Counted from the stretch's first letter, positions 51,122 through 60,251 are shown. The stretch: DNA of 64,000 nucleotides from Alkalibacillus silvisoli (GCF_039521975.1 NZ_BAAACZ010000018.1:62001-126000), one strand, 5' to 3'. The notes: generated by a model from the letters alone, not told the origin. Translations and numbers: made by a program.

Positions 51122-54100
51122 ATGCTTCGTGAGGGTCTATATGAAGAAATCATTAATAAAAGATTAAAGACAAATCTATCTGAACTGGAACAAGAGAAAT
51201 TTGCGATCGGAAAGGAGTCTATTGATAAAGAAGAAGCAAGTAAGAAGCTTTCTGCATATATTTCATACATAACAAGACGTGCTTTAAAAATAGTCAGGGA
51301 AAATGAGAAAGCAAGTGAATCATTAATTAAGCAAATTCGTGTGTGTAATGAGATCATTGATTATTTAAGCCGAGAGTTAGAAGAGGAAGAGTTGAAATCG
51401 TTACAAATTACAAATGAAGGTGAAATATTAACGTCTTTATATTCAAAGATTAATTCAGTCAGAAGTCTAAATAATAACCATCAACCAATCCGTCCAGTAA
51501 CACCCATTTCAGAAAGCTCGCTTTTTACAGGTGCGAAAAGTGAACCCAATATGATGAGCGAGTTAAAGAAGGAAATTATAACGTCTGACCATATTCAAAT
51601 GCTTGTGTCTTTCATTAAGTGGAGCGGTTTACGAGTCATTATAGATGAGTTGCGCCAATTTACCGAACGCGGTGGAAAGCTAGAAGTCATAACCACTTCA
51701 TATATGGAAGCGACAGATTATAAAGCAGTTGATGAATTAAGTCAGCTTCCAAATACAGAAGTGAAGGTCTCTTATGATACGAAGCGAACACGATTACATG
51801 CCAAGGCGTATATATTCAAGCGTGAGACGAATTTTAGTACAGCTTATATCGGATCATCAAATTTATCAAACCCTGCTTTAACTTCAGGGCTTGAATGGAA
51901 TGTAAAGATCACGGAAAAAGATTCATTTGATGTGATGAAAAAGGTTGATGCTACATTTGAATCGTATTGGAATGATGATGAGTTCATACCTTTTGACCAC
52001 CGTAATGAAAAAGACCGTGACCATTTGAAAACGATGTTAAAAAAGTCAAAGTTTCAGAATGAGGACGAAGCCACTTCAGCTTTATTTGACCTTAAGCCTT
52101 ACCACTACCAAAAAGAAGTGCTCGAAAAACTTAAAGTTGAACGTGAAGTCCATGGGCGGTACAAGAACTTAATCGTAGCAGCTACAGGTGTTGGCAAGAC
52201 TGTTATATCAGCTTTCGACTATAAGCGTTTTAAACAAGAAAACGGAAGGCCTGCAAGACTGCTCTTTGTCGCTCACCGTGAAGAAATCCTTAAACAAAGC
52301 CGTGATACATTTAGGCATATTCTTAAAGATCATAACTTTGGAGAATTGCTTGTTGGTAAAGAATCGCCTAATAGTTTAGATCACTTGTTTGTTAGTATAC
52401 AAAGCTTGAACAGTAAAGATTTAGTCAATAAGATGAGCTCTGACTATTATGACTACATTATAGTTGATGAATTCCACCATGCCGCAGCTAAGTCGTATCA
52501 AGATCTACTTAGTCATTTTGAACCAAAAGTATTATTAGGGTTAACAGCAACTCCGGAAAGAATGGACGGCCAAAGTGTGACAACTTACTTTGATGACCGT
52601 ATTGCTGCTGAAATTAGGTTAACTGAAGCGGTCGACCGCAAACTACTAAGTCCATTTCAATACTTTTGTGTCACTGATACAGTTGACTTATCTAATGTGA
52701 AATTTACGAGAAAAGGTTATGACTTAAATGAGTTAGAAAATCTTTTTACACATAACAAAGTTCGTAGTCTACAAATTCTAAAGAGCCTATATAAATATGT
52801 GACGGATGTTGATGAAGTTAAAGGGTTAGGATTCTGTGTAGGTGTTGAACATGCAAAATATATGGCTAAAGTTTTTAATGAAAGTGGAATAGACTCAATT
52901 GCGTTACATGGTGGTTCTAATGATGAAACGAGAGAAAGTGCGAAAAGTAAACTACTAAGTGGTGAAATTAAGTTTATTTTTGTTGCTGATTTATATAACG
53001 AAGGTGTCGATTTGCCTGATGTTAATACAGTACTCTTCTTAAGACCAACAGAGAGTTTGACGGTCTTTTTACAGCAATTGGGGCGTGGCTTACGACTTGC
53101 TGAAGGAAAAGAGTGTTTAACAGTCCTTGATTTCATAGGACAAGCTCATAAAAACTATAGCTTTGAAGAGAAGTTTCGAGCTTTAGTTGGACGAACAAGG
53201 CATGCTATTAGGCATTACGTCGAGAATGGGTTTTCTAACCTTCCAAAAGGTAGTTTTATAGAGTTAGAAAGTCAGGCTAAAGATTATATTATGCAAAATA
53301 TAAAACAAGCGACTAACAGTAAAACTCATATTATTCAAAAGCTGAAAACATTTTCACAAGAGACGACTCAGCCGCTAACGTTAAACAACTTTCTTAACTT
53401 TTACCAAATGTCAGCATATGAATTCTACGGGCGAAATGGGGACCGGTCATTTGCAAGGTTATTGGTTGAAGCGGGGCTTAAAGAAGATTTCCATTATGCA
53501 CATGAAAAGAAAGTTACGAAAAGATTGCCTTACTTATTGCATCTAAACTCTGAAAAGTTACTAAAATTCTATTTAACGTTTATTGAGGATTTAGAGGTTA
53601 GGGATCAAGAAGAGGAAATAATGCAGAACATGCTATATTATACCTTCTATTTAAACCAGCCAGAAAAAGAAGGCTTTCAATCGATCTCAGAAGGTATTCT
53701 TCAAGTGTTGCAGTCACCTGAAATGAAACAAGAAATTAGAATCATACTTGAATACAATTTAAATCATCTAGAAACGACAGATAAACAGCATGACTTGACG
53801 TTTGATACACCACTTCGCGTCCATGCGAAATACTCTCGAGATCAAATTATGGCTGCATTAGAGAACTTTAATGAAACGCAACGACCAGAGTTTAGGGAAG
53901 GTGTAAAATACTTCGACGATAAAAGTTTGGATACTTTCTTTATTACTTTAAATAAAACTGAGAAAGACTTTTCACCTTCTACTTTATATGAGGACTATGC
54001 TATAAACGAAAAAATGTTTCACTGGCAAACACAATCTCAAACATCAAAAGTATCTGAGACAGCTCAACGTTACATTTACCATCGACAAAAGCAACATCAG

Positions 54101-54277
54101 ATTGCTCTTTTTGTTAGAGAATATAAGCAAGAACACGGCTATGCAGCACCTTACACATTTTTAGGAACAGCTGATTATGTGAAGCATTCCGGGGAAAAGC
54201 CAATCGATTTCGTGTGGCAACTACGTGAAGAAATGCCAGCTTATTTAGTGCCTAAGGCGAATAAAAATATATTGTAA
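51122..54277 (+). CDS. PLD-nuclease/DEAD helicase protein with DUF3427
   Basis: 1051 residues. Order: a helical N-terminus (1-140), a phospholipase-D-like domain (about 140-280) with HxK at 226 (HAKAYIFKR) and GSSNLSNPAL, a superfamily II helicase with Walker A AATGVGKTVIS near 353, DEFHHAAA near 448, LLGLTATPERMDG, and motif VI QQLGRGLRLAEGK near 650, then a long C-terminal DUF3427-type region. AAAGGTGGTGG precedes ATG 51122. The single HxK motif suggests a nuclease or DNA-end-binding module that needs dimerisation. Divergent from the NERD helicase across about 150 bases. Antiviral or repair role is inferred from the domain set. Confidence 0.9.
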   Translation: MLREGLYEEIINKRLKTNLSELEQEKFAIGKESIDKEEASKKLSAYISYITRRALKIVRENEKASESLIKQIRVCNEIIDYLSRELEEEELKSLQITNEGEILTSLYSKINSVRSLNNNHQPIRPVTPISESSLFTGAKSEPNMMSELKKEIITSDHIQMLVSFIKWSGLRVIIDELRQFTERGGKLEVITTSYMEATDYKAVDELSQLPNTEVKVSYDTKRTRLHAKAYIFKRETNFSTAYIGSSNLSNPALTSGLEWNVKITEKDSFDVMKKVDATFESYWNDDEFIPFDHRNEKDRDHLKTMLKKSKFQNEDEATSALFDLKPYHYQKEVLEKLKVEREVHGRYKNLIVAATGVGKTVISAFDYKRFKQENGRPARLLFVAHREEILKQSRDTFRHILKDHNFGELLVGKESPNSLDHLFVSIQSLNSKDLVNKMSSDYYDYIIVDEFHHAAAKSYQDLLSHFEPKVLLGLTATPERMDGQSVTTYFDDRIAAEIRLTEAVDRKLLSPFQYFCVTDTVDLSNVKFTRKGYDLNELENLFTHNKVRSLQILKSLYKYVTDVDEVKGLGFCVGVEHAKYMAKVFNESGIDSIALHGGSNDETRESAKSKLLSGEIKFIFVADLYNEGVDLPDVNTVLFLRPTESLTVFLQQLGRGLRLAEGKECLTVLDFIGQAHKNYSFEEKFRALVGRTRHAIRHYVENGFSNLPKGSFIELESQAKDYIMQNIKQATNSKTHIIQKLKTFSQETTQPLTLNNFLNFYQMSAYEFYGRNGDRSFARLLVEAGLKEDFHYAHEKKVTKRLPYLLHLNSEKLLKFYLTFIEDLEVRDQEEEIMQNMLYYTFYLNQPEKEGFQSISEGILQVLQSPEMKQEIRIILEYNLNHLETTDKQHDLTFDTPLRVHAKYSRDQIMAALENFNETQRPEFREGVKYFDDKSLDTFFITLNKTEKDFSPSTLYEDYAINEKMFHWQTQSQTSKVSETAQRYIYHRQKQHQIALFVREYKQEHGYAAPYTFLGTADYVKHSGEKPIDFVWQLREEMPAYLVPKANKNIL

Positions 54278-54281
54278 TGAC

Positions 54282-54485
54282 TCAATGGTAGATGATCTCC
54301 ACCTTATCAACACCACCAGGAATATACAATGTCATAGAAAACAGGATTAATAATGAAACGCCAATGAAGGTAGTTGATAGGAAATAGGCAAAGGACTTCT
54401 TCGCTTTGTCTTGCAATCTTCTACCTTCAACAAAAGCGGTATAGGCCATGTATACATTGATTATGATAATGGCTAAAAACAACAT
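54282..54485 (-). CDS. Small two-helix membrane protein
   Basis: 67 residues: helix 1 LFLAIIIINVYMAYTAF, a basic loop (EGRRLQDKAKKSFAYF), helix 2 TTFIGVSLLILFSMTLY, then a short tail. AGGGGTGAG lies just upstream of ATG on the minus strand. It ends four bases from the DUF3427 gene (convergent). No family recognised. Confidence 0.65.
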   Translation of the reverse strand: MLFLAIIIINVYMAYTAFVEGRRLQDKAKKSFAYFLSTTFIGVSLLILFSMTLYIPGGVDKVEIIYH

Positions 54486-54555
54486 AAAAGCTCACCCCTA
54501 TCAGTGTTTATATAACTCTATGTTAGCGGGTGGGGTGGTAGAATAGGAGAATAAC

Positions 54556-55215
54556 ATGAACTCTAAACACATCATCTTCGACATGGACGGAACTTTATTT
54601 CAAACAGACAAAATACTAGAGCTCGCACTTGATGATACTTTTGATGACTTGCGCTTGCGAGGGCTGTGGGAAGGGGACACGCCAATAGAACAATACCGTT
54701 CAATTATGGGTGTGCCTCTACCTAAAGTATGGGAGGCGTTACTGCCGAACCAACCAGAGAGTATTAGGCATGAAGTTGATCAGATGTTTCTTGAGAAGCT
54801 TTTGGACAATATTAGAGCTGGAAGAGGCGCATTATATCCTAATGTAGTAGAGACGTTGAGTCGTTTAAAAGAACAGGGGTATTCTATTTTCATCGCGAGT
54901 AATGGATTAGTAGATTACTTAAATACAATTGTGGACTTTTTTCAGCTGGACCGTTTTATTACTGAAGTTTTCAGTATTGAACAGATTAGCTCTTTAGATA
55001 AAGCAGACTTGGTTCGTGAAATTGTTTTGAAGTATGACATTCAAAGTGGTGTAGTGGTTGGTGATCGCTTGTCAGATATTAAGGCTGCTAAGGCTAATGG
55101 GTTATACTCTGTAGGCTGCAGGTTTGATTTTGCAGAGGAGGAAGAATTAACTCAAGCAGATGTTGTGGTAGATGACATGATGGATGTTTTGAAAAAGCTC
55201 CCTGAATTACAATAA
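54556..55215 (+). CDS. HAD-superfamily hydrolase (phosphoglycolate phosphatase-like)
   Basis: 219 residues: motif I DMDGTLFQTD (nucleophile Asp), helical cap (residues 15-85), motif II FIASNG, motif III Lys in SLDKADLV and motif IV GDRLSDIKAAKANG. This is a class I, subclass IA HAD phosphatase similar to PGPase/beta-phosphoglucomutase-type enzymes; substrate unknown. Start ATG 54556 follows AGGAGA. Confidence 0.88.
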   Translation: MNSKHIIFDMDGTLFQTDKILELALDDTFDDLRLRGLWEGDTPIEQYRSIMGVPLPKVWEALLPNQPESIRHEVDQMFLEKLLDNIRAGRGALYPNVVETLSRLKEQGYSIFIASNGLVDYLNTIVDFFQLDRFITEVFSIEQISSLDKADLVREIVLKYDIQSGVVVGDRLSDIKAAKANGLYSVGCRFDFAEEEELTQADVVVDDMMDVLKKLPELQ

Positions 55216-55252
55216 TTCGTTCACAACCTATAAGACTAAAAGTTGCTTCTGA

Positions 55253-55351
55253 TATCCAGACAACGACACGAAGCGCACGATTAATGATGCGGTTGAACCT
55301 TTAGGTTGGGACGTTGAAGGTGAATCTGTAGAAGGTTTAAAAAATATGTAA
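55253..55351 (+). pseudogene. C-terminal remnant of a lost gene
   Basis: A frame without a start reads DNDTKRTINDAVEPLGWDV, EGESVEGLKNM, stop. It is well formed as a protein end and is followed directly by a strong terminator (55352-55388) that would have ended the original transcript. No start or ribosome binding site. The family is uncertain; a flavodoxin/NAD(P)H oxidoreductase tail is one guess. Confidence 0.4.
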
Positions 55352-55388
55352 AGCTCTAAACATAGTGGTCGCGTTTAGAGCTTATTTT
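55352..55388 (+). terminator. Rho-independent terminator
   Basis: AGCTCTAAAC (55352-55361) pairs perfectly with GTTTAGAGCT (55373-55382), followed by TATTTTG. It serves the remnant or the HAD gene upstream. Confidence 0.75.
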
Positions 55389-55472
55389 GGCTTAGAGGGG
55401 GCAAATCATTATTAAAAGGGAGGTCTTCTAAATTTGATAACGAATACTATTTACAATGGGGGTGTAACGATC

Positions 55473-55976
55473 ATGGTAAAATTATTATTCGTGACGTTAT
55501 TTTTGTTAATAAGTGCTTGTGGAGTTGGGGCAACAGGTGCTCACCCGTATGCAGGAGAATTAGAGAAAGCAGAGGGCTATGATGAAGATGTTCCTTATAG
55601 CTTTAAAATGCCAACCTCGATTCCGTTTGGGTTAAATGAGATCATTATTAGAGAAATGGGTGAGGATGAAATCGAAGTTGTTTCATCTGATCGGTATATG
55701 TTTGACGTTATACTTCGTGGGGAGGATCCTGAAGAAGAGCATTTGACCGTGATGATTCATAACCATGGAAGCATTGAAAATACACAAGGTCAAAATGAAA
55801 AACGGCTGACATTAAGCGGTGGTGTGGACGCAAAGTATTTCTATAATGGAGCGTCGCAAATCTTAACTTGGGATGAAGACGATCTAATGTATCAAATATC
55901 TGTTTCTGTAGGTGGTGAAGAAAGGTACTCAGTAGAAGAATTAGTTGATATAGCTGAGTCGTTTGAGACGTATTAA
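55473..55976 (+). CDS. Lipoprotein, first of a tandem pair, function unknown
   Basis: 167 residues from ATG 55473, which follows GGGGGTG by about 9 bases (the frame continues to a TTG at 55434). Short signal peptide MVKLLFVTLFLLISAC with lipobox ISAC, then a mature domain beginning GAHPYAGELEKAEGYDEDVP, FKMPTSIPFG and ending in EELVDIAESFETY. The neighbour at 56010 shares this framework (SHPYAGELE, FKMPTSLPF, ADSFETY), so they are tandem duplicates. Very acidic. Family not recognised. Confidence 0.65.
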   Translation: MVKLLFVTLFLLISACGVGATGAHPYAGELEKAEGYDEDVPYSFKMPTSIPFGLNEIIIREMGEDEIEVVSSDRYMFDVILRGEDPEEEHLTVMIHNHGSIENTQGQNEKRLTLSGGVDAKYFYNGASQILTWDEDDLMYQISVSVGGEERYSVEELVDIAESFETY

Positions 55977-56009
55977 GTAAATTTATAACTGTTTTGTGGA
56001 GGTTTTACT

Positions 56010-56513
56010 ATCAAATTAAAGTTGTTGTTAATCGTGATGTTATTGTTATTACTAAGTGCTTGTGTCGGTGGGACAACAAACTCTCACCCGTATGCAGGAG
56101 AGTTAGAAGAAGAGGAATACTATGATGAAGAGGTACCTTTTGATTTTAAAATGCCAACTTCACTACCGTTTGAGGCGGAAGAAACGTTTATTAGAAAAAT
56201 GGGTATTGATGAAAGTGAAGAAACTTCACCAGATCGATATGTCTTAATAGCCGGCTTTCAAGGCAATGATTCTGAAGAAGAGCACCTCATTGTCGGTGTT
56301 CAAAATGAGGGAGAGGTAGAAGATACACAAGGGTTAACTGAAGAACAGGTCACGTTAAGTGATGGAAAAGAAGCGCAGTATTTCTATGATGAGTCGTCAC
56401 AAGTTTTACTGTGGGATGAAGCTGACTTAACGTATCAAGTTTCGGTTTCGACGGGTGATGAGTATTCGGTGGAAGAATTAATAGACGTAGCGGATTCGTT
56501 TGAGACGTACTAA
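56010..56513 (+). CDS. Lipoprotein, second of the tandem pair, probably with an ATC start
   Basis: 167 residues if initiated at ATC 56010. GGAGG (55998-56002) is ideally placed 7 bases before ATC, which begins a normal signal peptide (basic KLK, then LLLIVMLLLLLSAC, lipobox). A later TTG at 56022 would remove the basic residues and lacks a spaced ribosome binding site. ATC is a rare but known initiation codon. The rest parallels the first copy: SHPYAGELEEEEYYDEEVPF, FKMPTSLPF, YSVEELIDVADSFETY. Anchored outside the membrane; function unknown. Confidence 0.6.
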   Translation: MKLKLLLIVMLLLLLSACVGGTTNSHPYAGELEEEEYYDEEVPFDFKMPTSLPFEAEETFIRKMGIDESEETSPDRYVLIAGFQGNDSEEEHLIVGVQNEGEVEDTQGLTEEQVTLSDGKEAQYFYDESSQVLLWDEADLTYQVSVSTGDEYSVEELIDVADSFETY

Positions 56514-56518
56514 GTAAA

Positions 56519-56545
56519 AAGAGGTGCGGAGATGCACCTCTTAAG
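56519..56545 (-). terminator. Terminator (strongest for the minus-strand gene)
   Basis: AAGAGGTGC (56519-56527) pairs with GCACCTCTT (56534-56542). On the minus strand the stem is followed by TTTTTAC, ending the gene at 56551-56946; on the plus strand the U-tract is weak. Confidence 0.65.
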
Positions 56546-56550
56546 TTATG

Positions 56551-56946
56551 CTAGTCGATTTTATTTCCGTTTTGATCTAGAATGTGGACCTCTTGTGAGA
56601 AGTTCAATTCTTCAAGAATTTCTTCATGATCTTTAAAAATGTCGGTAACCATTTTGTTAATTGTGTAGGCTAACATAACATCCTTGTGTTCAGATGTGTT
56701 AATCGTAGTCGGTATTGTGATGCCCTCTGAAGAATCATACACAATATCTTCATCAGCTTCTGTAAAAACCTCAAAGTTCTGCAGTTGTTGAACTATATTG
56801 ACTGTCATTTGATTAACTTGCTGATGAGCTTCATCCTGGCTAATACTTGTTGTGGCGGTCTCTTCAGTTTCTTGAGAGTTGAGTGTGATTGATAGTGTAA
56901 TCACAAGAAAAGCTATAATAGTTAAGCCTGTAATTCCTTTTTTCAT
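56551..56946 (-). CDS. Small exported protein, function unknown
   Basis: 131 residues from ATG 56946, which follows AAAGGTGG; the frame extends 18 codons upstream without a ribosome binding site. N-terminal MKKGITGLTIIAFLVITLSI is a signal peptide or membrane anchor without lipobox Cys. The mature part is Thr/Glu-rich, then helical, ending EILEELNFSQEVHILDQNGNKID. Family not recognised. Confidence 0.55.
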   Translation of the reverse strand: MKKGITGLTIIAFLVITLSITLNSQETEETATTSISQDEAHQQVNQMTVNIVQQLQNFEVFTEADEDIVYDSSEGITIPTTINTSEHKDVMLAYTINKMVTDIFKDHEEILEELNFSQEVHILDQNGNKID

Positions 56947-57079
56947 GCTGTATCCACCTTTATTAAGAACAGTATGTCCATTTAAGGCTTTTATGAACAC
57001 TAAAACTGAGTGCTATAGTTTTGATTAAAATCTTATAATGATAAAATAATATGTACACATTAATAGAATGAGGAATTCG

Positions 57080-57952
57080 ATGAAACAGACAGGTTTAGTT
57101 TTAGAAGGTGGCGGTAGTCGTGGAGTGTATACGGCTGGTGTGCTGCGTTATATGATGGAACATGATGTATATATTCCTTATACGATTGGAGTTTCCGCTG
57201 GGGCGTGTAATGGCTCTTCATATGTTGCGCGTCAGTTGGATCGTAATCGAAAGGTGAATATCGACTTTGTAGATCATCCGGACTACTTGTCGTTACGAAA
57301 TTATATTAAGAAGCGGCAGTTGTTTGGGATGGATTTCCTCTTCGATACGCTTCCGAATGAGCTAGCGCCGTTTGATTATGAGACGTTTAATGCGGCTGAA
57401 GAGGATTTCATTGCGGGTGTGACAGATTGTATGACTGGTGAAGCGCTGTACTATAACAAGTCGGATTATGCTGATGACATGGTGACGTTGCTTCGTGCCT
57501 CAAGTTCGCTTCCGTTAGTGGCGCCGGTTGTGGAATTTGAAGGCAGATCACTTATGGATGGCGGTATTGCAGATCCGATTCCGTTGCGCCAATCAGAACG
57601 CGATGGCAATTTGAAAAACGTCGTCATTTTAACAAAAGCTCGCGGGTATTATAAGAAGCCGCAATCATTTAGTTGGTATATACGTCGAAAGTATCGAGAT
57701 TATCCTGGGTTACTCAAAGCGTTAGATAGGCGCCATGAAGTATACAACGACACGTTACAATACATTTTTGATGAAGAGAAGAAAGGTAATGTGTTTGTGA
57801 TTAGCCCATCTGATGAAATGAAGGTTGGGCGTGTGGAACGAAATAAAGATAAATTAACAGCTTTATATAACCTTGGTTACGATAATGCCCAAAGTGTATC
57901 AGGGAGTTTGAAGGAGTTCTTGTCTGCATCAGAAGAGCTGTTTACCAGTTAA
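57080..57952 (+). CDS. Patatin-like phospholipase
   Basis: 290 residues. N-terminal GLVLEGGGSRGVYTAGVLRYM holds the oxyanion-hole glycines, IGVSAGACNGSSYVARQ the catalytic Ser (GxSxG), and LMDGGIADPIPLR the Asp of the Ser-Asp dyad (DGG). This is the family of bacterial patatin acylhydrolases acting on lipids. ATG 57080 follows GAGGA; ATG 57068 is also in frame. Cytoplasmic or membrane-associated, with no signal peptide. Confidence 0.9.
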   Translation: MKQTGLVLEGGGSRGVYTAGVLRYMMEHDVYIPYTIGVSAGACNGSSYVARQLDRNRKVNIDFVDHPDYLSLRNYIKKRQLFGMDFLFDTLPNELAPFDYETFNAAEEDFIAGVTDCMTGEALYYNKSDYADDMVTLLRASSSLPLVAPVVEFEGRSLMDGGIADPIPLRQSERDGNLKNVVILTKARGYYKKPQSFSWYIRRKYRDYPGLLKALDRRHEVYNDTLQYIFDEEKKGNVFVISPSDEMKVGRVERNKDKLTALYNLGYDNAQSVSGSLKEFLSASEELFTS

Positions 57953-58017
57953 TGGTTGTGTATGGCGATTTTTGTCGAATATCGATGTGTTCGTCGAAAA
58001 ATAAGCGATGAAGTTTA

Positions 58018-58048
58018 AAAAATCCAGCTATCACGGCTGGATTTTTCC
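58018..58048. terminator. Bidirectional terminator
   Basis: AATCCAGC (58021-58028) pairs with GCTGGATT (58036-58043), with T-runs on both strands, between the convergent patatin and oxidoreductase genes. Confidence 0.8.
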
Positions 58049-58054
58049 TTTCAA

Positions 58055-58990
58055 TCATTGAATTTCAATAACAATCTTTCCTTTAGCATGGTGCGTTTCG
58101 CTTAATTCATGAGCTTCTTTTATCCCTTGTTCTGAAAACGGGAATGTGTGACCAACGACTGGCTTAAGCTTCCCTTCTTCCATCAATTGAGCGAGTTTAC
58201 GCATTTGGTCACCATCAGGTTCGATAAAGACGAATCCTACTTTTACATTATGCTCTTGGCCTTTTTCCTCACTAGGCGGTTGAGCGATTGAAACTAACGT
58301 GCCACCATCCTTTAACACGTTGAAGCTTCTCTCTTGAATGTCGCCACCTAATGCATCAAGAACAACATCATAGCCTTTTAATGCGTCATCAAAGTTTTCT
58401 TTCTTATAATCGATCACTTCATCAGCACCTAGTGACTGTAAAAACTCCACGTTTTTCGTGCTTGCTGTCGTTGCAACGTAAGCACCAGCATTTTTCGCGA
58501 TTTGAATCGCCATCACGCCAACACCACCAGCACCAGCGTGGACTAACACTTTCTGTCCTTCTTGAAGGTCAGCAAAATCAAATAAACATTGCCAAGCTGT
58601 TAACGCAGTCAAAGGTATTGAAGCGGCCTCATTAAAGCTAATATTCTCAGGAATATGCGCTAAAATATCAGCTTCAGTTACAATGTATTCAGCATAAGTT
58701 CCGTGATTGGTTAGTTGCGGGCGAGTGAAAACACGATCCCCTACTTTAAAATCAGTTACACTTTCACCAACTTCTTCAACGACGCCGGCTGAATCCCATC
58801 CTAAAATCAACGGGAATTCCATAGGTACCATGTCTTTTAAATACCCTTCACGAAGCTTCCAGTCGATTGGGTTGATCGAAGTGGCATGTTGCTTAACGAC
58901 TACTTGATTAGCCCCTGGAGTTGGTTTAGCGACCTCTTGCTCTTGTAATTGTTCTTTTCCACCATATTCATTAATGACGATTGCTTTCAT
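58055..58990 (-). CDS. Zinc-independent MDR-family quinone/NADP oxidoreductase
   Basis: 311 residues from ATG 58990 (AAGGTG 6 bases before; the GTG at 58999 overlaps it). GroES-like N-terminal domain with QHATSINPIDWKLREGYLKD and LGWDSAGVVEEVG, then an NADP-binding domain with HAGAGGVGVMAIQIAKNAGA and a C-terminal HHAKGKIVIEIQ. Lacks the structural-zinc Cys cluster and catalytic Cys, as expected for quinone oxidoreductase-type MDR proteins. Probably a detoxifying reductase. Confidence 0.88.
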   Translation of the reverse strand: MKAIVINEYGGKEQLQEQEVAKPTPGANQVVVKQHATSINPIDWKLREGYLKDMVPMEFPLILGWDSAGVVEEVGESVTDFKVGDRVFTRPQLTNHGTYAEYIVTEADILAHIPENISFNEAASIPLTALTAWQCLFDFADLQEGQKVLVHAGAGGVGVMAIQIAKNAGAYVATTASTKNVEFLQSLGADEVIDYKKENFDDALKGYDVVLDALGGDIQERSFNVLKDGGTLVSIAQPPSEEKGQEHNVKVGFVFIEPDGDQMRKLAQLMEEGKLKPVVGHTFPFSEQGIKEAHELSETHHAKGKIVIEIQ

Positions 58991-59063
58991 TGAAATCACC
59001 TTCTTTTTAAAAGTTGGTTACATTACTTATTGTAAGATCGAATTATTATGTTAAACAAATAAT

Positions 59064-59175
59064 TCGCTCAGAATCGAATATCGCATATTTATCGTAAGGG
59101 TTCGCTCGAATATATAGTATTTCGCACAATAGTTTTTGGGTTTTCGCTCAATATATTTCAAAATCGCACAATCGA
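59064..59175. repeat. Degenerate repeats with about 20-bp spacing
   Basis: TCGC(T/A)CA-like cores recur at 59064, 59081, 59102, 59122, 59144 and 59164, spaced 17, 21, 20, 22 and 20 bases, separated by A/T-rich spacers. This is looser than the exact 20-base arrays at 43827 and 63230 but shares the spacing. Confidence 0.45.
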
Positions 59176-59260
59176 TCCTTATCAATTAAAAATAACGACC
59201 GAATTTTTTACTAAAAATTCAAACTCCTTTATGATATTATTCTAAAAAAGGAGTGATTCG

Positions 59261-60196
59261 ATGAAACATGGTAATCATACGATTCATAAACATTGCCACC
59301 ATGCTGTGTGGGACAATAGCCTAGAGCCAGTCATGTCAGTTAAACCGGGGGTAAGCGTTAATTTCGAAGTGCATGATGCATCAGGTGGACAGCTTTCCTC
59401 GAAGTCGACTTCAGCTGATGTACCAAACTTGGATTTTAGTAAAGTAAACCCTGTTACAGGTCCTGTATACGTTGAAGGTGCTGAGGCAGGTGATACGTTA
59501 GAGGTTGAGATTGAACATTTCAGTACGATGAGTTGGGGGTGGACAGCGATCATTCCAGGTTTCGGCCTGCTCAATGAACAATTTGAAGATCCGTACTTAA
59601 AAGTGTGGGATTTAAATAACCAAAATGTTGCACAGTTTGCAGATGGGATTGAGATCCCGACGAAGCCATTTCCTGGAACGATCGGCGTTGCGCTACCTGA
59701 AGATGGTGAGCATAGCGTCGTACCGCCACGAAAAAATGGTGGTAACATGGACATTCGTCACTTAACGAAGGGGACGCGTTTACTTTTACCAGTTTGGGTA
59801 GAAGGAGCATTATTTTCAGTTGGTGATACACATGCTGCCCAAGGTGATGGGGAAGTATGCGGAACAGCAATCGAAGCGCCAATGGAAATCCAACTAAAGT
59901 TTAAACTACACAAGGGGAAAACGATTCAAGAGCCACGCTTTATCACACCAGGTCCTTTAACGACAGGCCTGGATGAAGAAGGTTATTACGTTACAACAGG
60001 ACATAGTGACGATCTTATGCTCGCGAGTAAAAAAGCTGTTGAATATATGATTGAGCATTTAGGAGAGACATATGGCTTAAGCGACCAAGAAGCATACGCC
60101 TTATCAAGTGTCGCTGTCGATTTGAAGATTAGTGAAATCGTCGATGTGCCGAATTATTTAGTTTCAGCTTATTTGCCACAGAAGATTTTTAAATAA
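59261..60196 (+). CDS. Acetamidase/formamidase family protein
   Basis: 311 residues of the FmdA_AmdA fold: N-terminal HHAVWDNSLEPVMSVKPGV, NPVTGPVYVEGAEAGDTLEVEI, FPGTIGVALPEDGEHSVVPP, GGNMDIRHLTKGTRLLLPVW and the metal-site segment FSVGDTHAAQGDGEVCGTAIE. These enzymes hydrolyse formamide, acetamide or related amides. AAAGGAGTG precedes ATG 59261. A terminator follows. Substrate not known. Confidence 0.88.
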   Translation: MKHGNHTIHKHCHHAVWDNSLEPVMSVKPGVSVNFEVHDASGGQLSSKSTSADVPNLDFSKVNPVTGPVYVEGAEAGDTLEVEIEHFSTMSWGWTAIIPGFGLLNEQFEDPYLKVWDLNNQNVAQFADGIEIPTKPFPGTIGVALPEDGEHSVVPPRKNGGNMDIRHLTKGTRLLLPVWVEGALFSVGDTHAAQGDGEVCGTAIEAPMEIQLKFKLHKGKTIQEPRFITPGPLTTGLDEEGYYVTTGHSDDLMLASKKAVEYMIEHLGETYGLSDQEAYALSSVAVDLKISEIVDVPNYLVSAYLPQKIFK

Positions 60197-60207
60197 ATAG
60201 ATGGAAT

Positions 60208-60241
60208 GCGCCTCGATCACTTGAATCGAGGCGCTAATTTT
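60208..60241 (+). terminator. Rho-independent terminator
   Basis: GCGCCTCGAT (60208-60217) pairs with ATCGAGGCGC (60225-60234), followed by TAATTTT. Confidence 0.75.
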
Positions 60242-60251
60242 GAGTGTTAAC

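Noticed and set aside
52717..53136. A 139-codon minus-strand frame
   Set aside because: Antisense to the helicase core of the DUF3427 protein; shadow frame.
57958..58017. Further 20-bp repeat array
   Set aside because: GTCGAA recurs only twice at 19-base spacing, too little to call a member of the repeat family.
59284..59754. A 156-codon minus-strand frame
   Set aside because: Completely inside the acetamidase/formamidase gene on the opposite strand, no recognisable motif.
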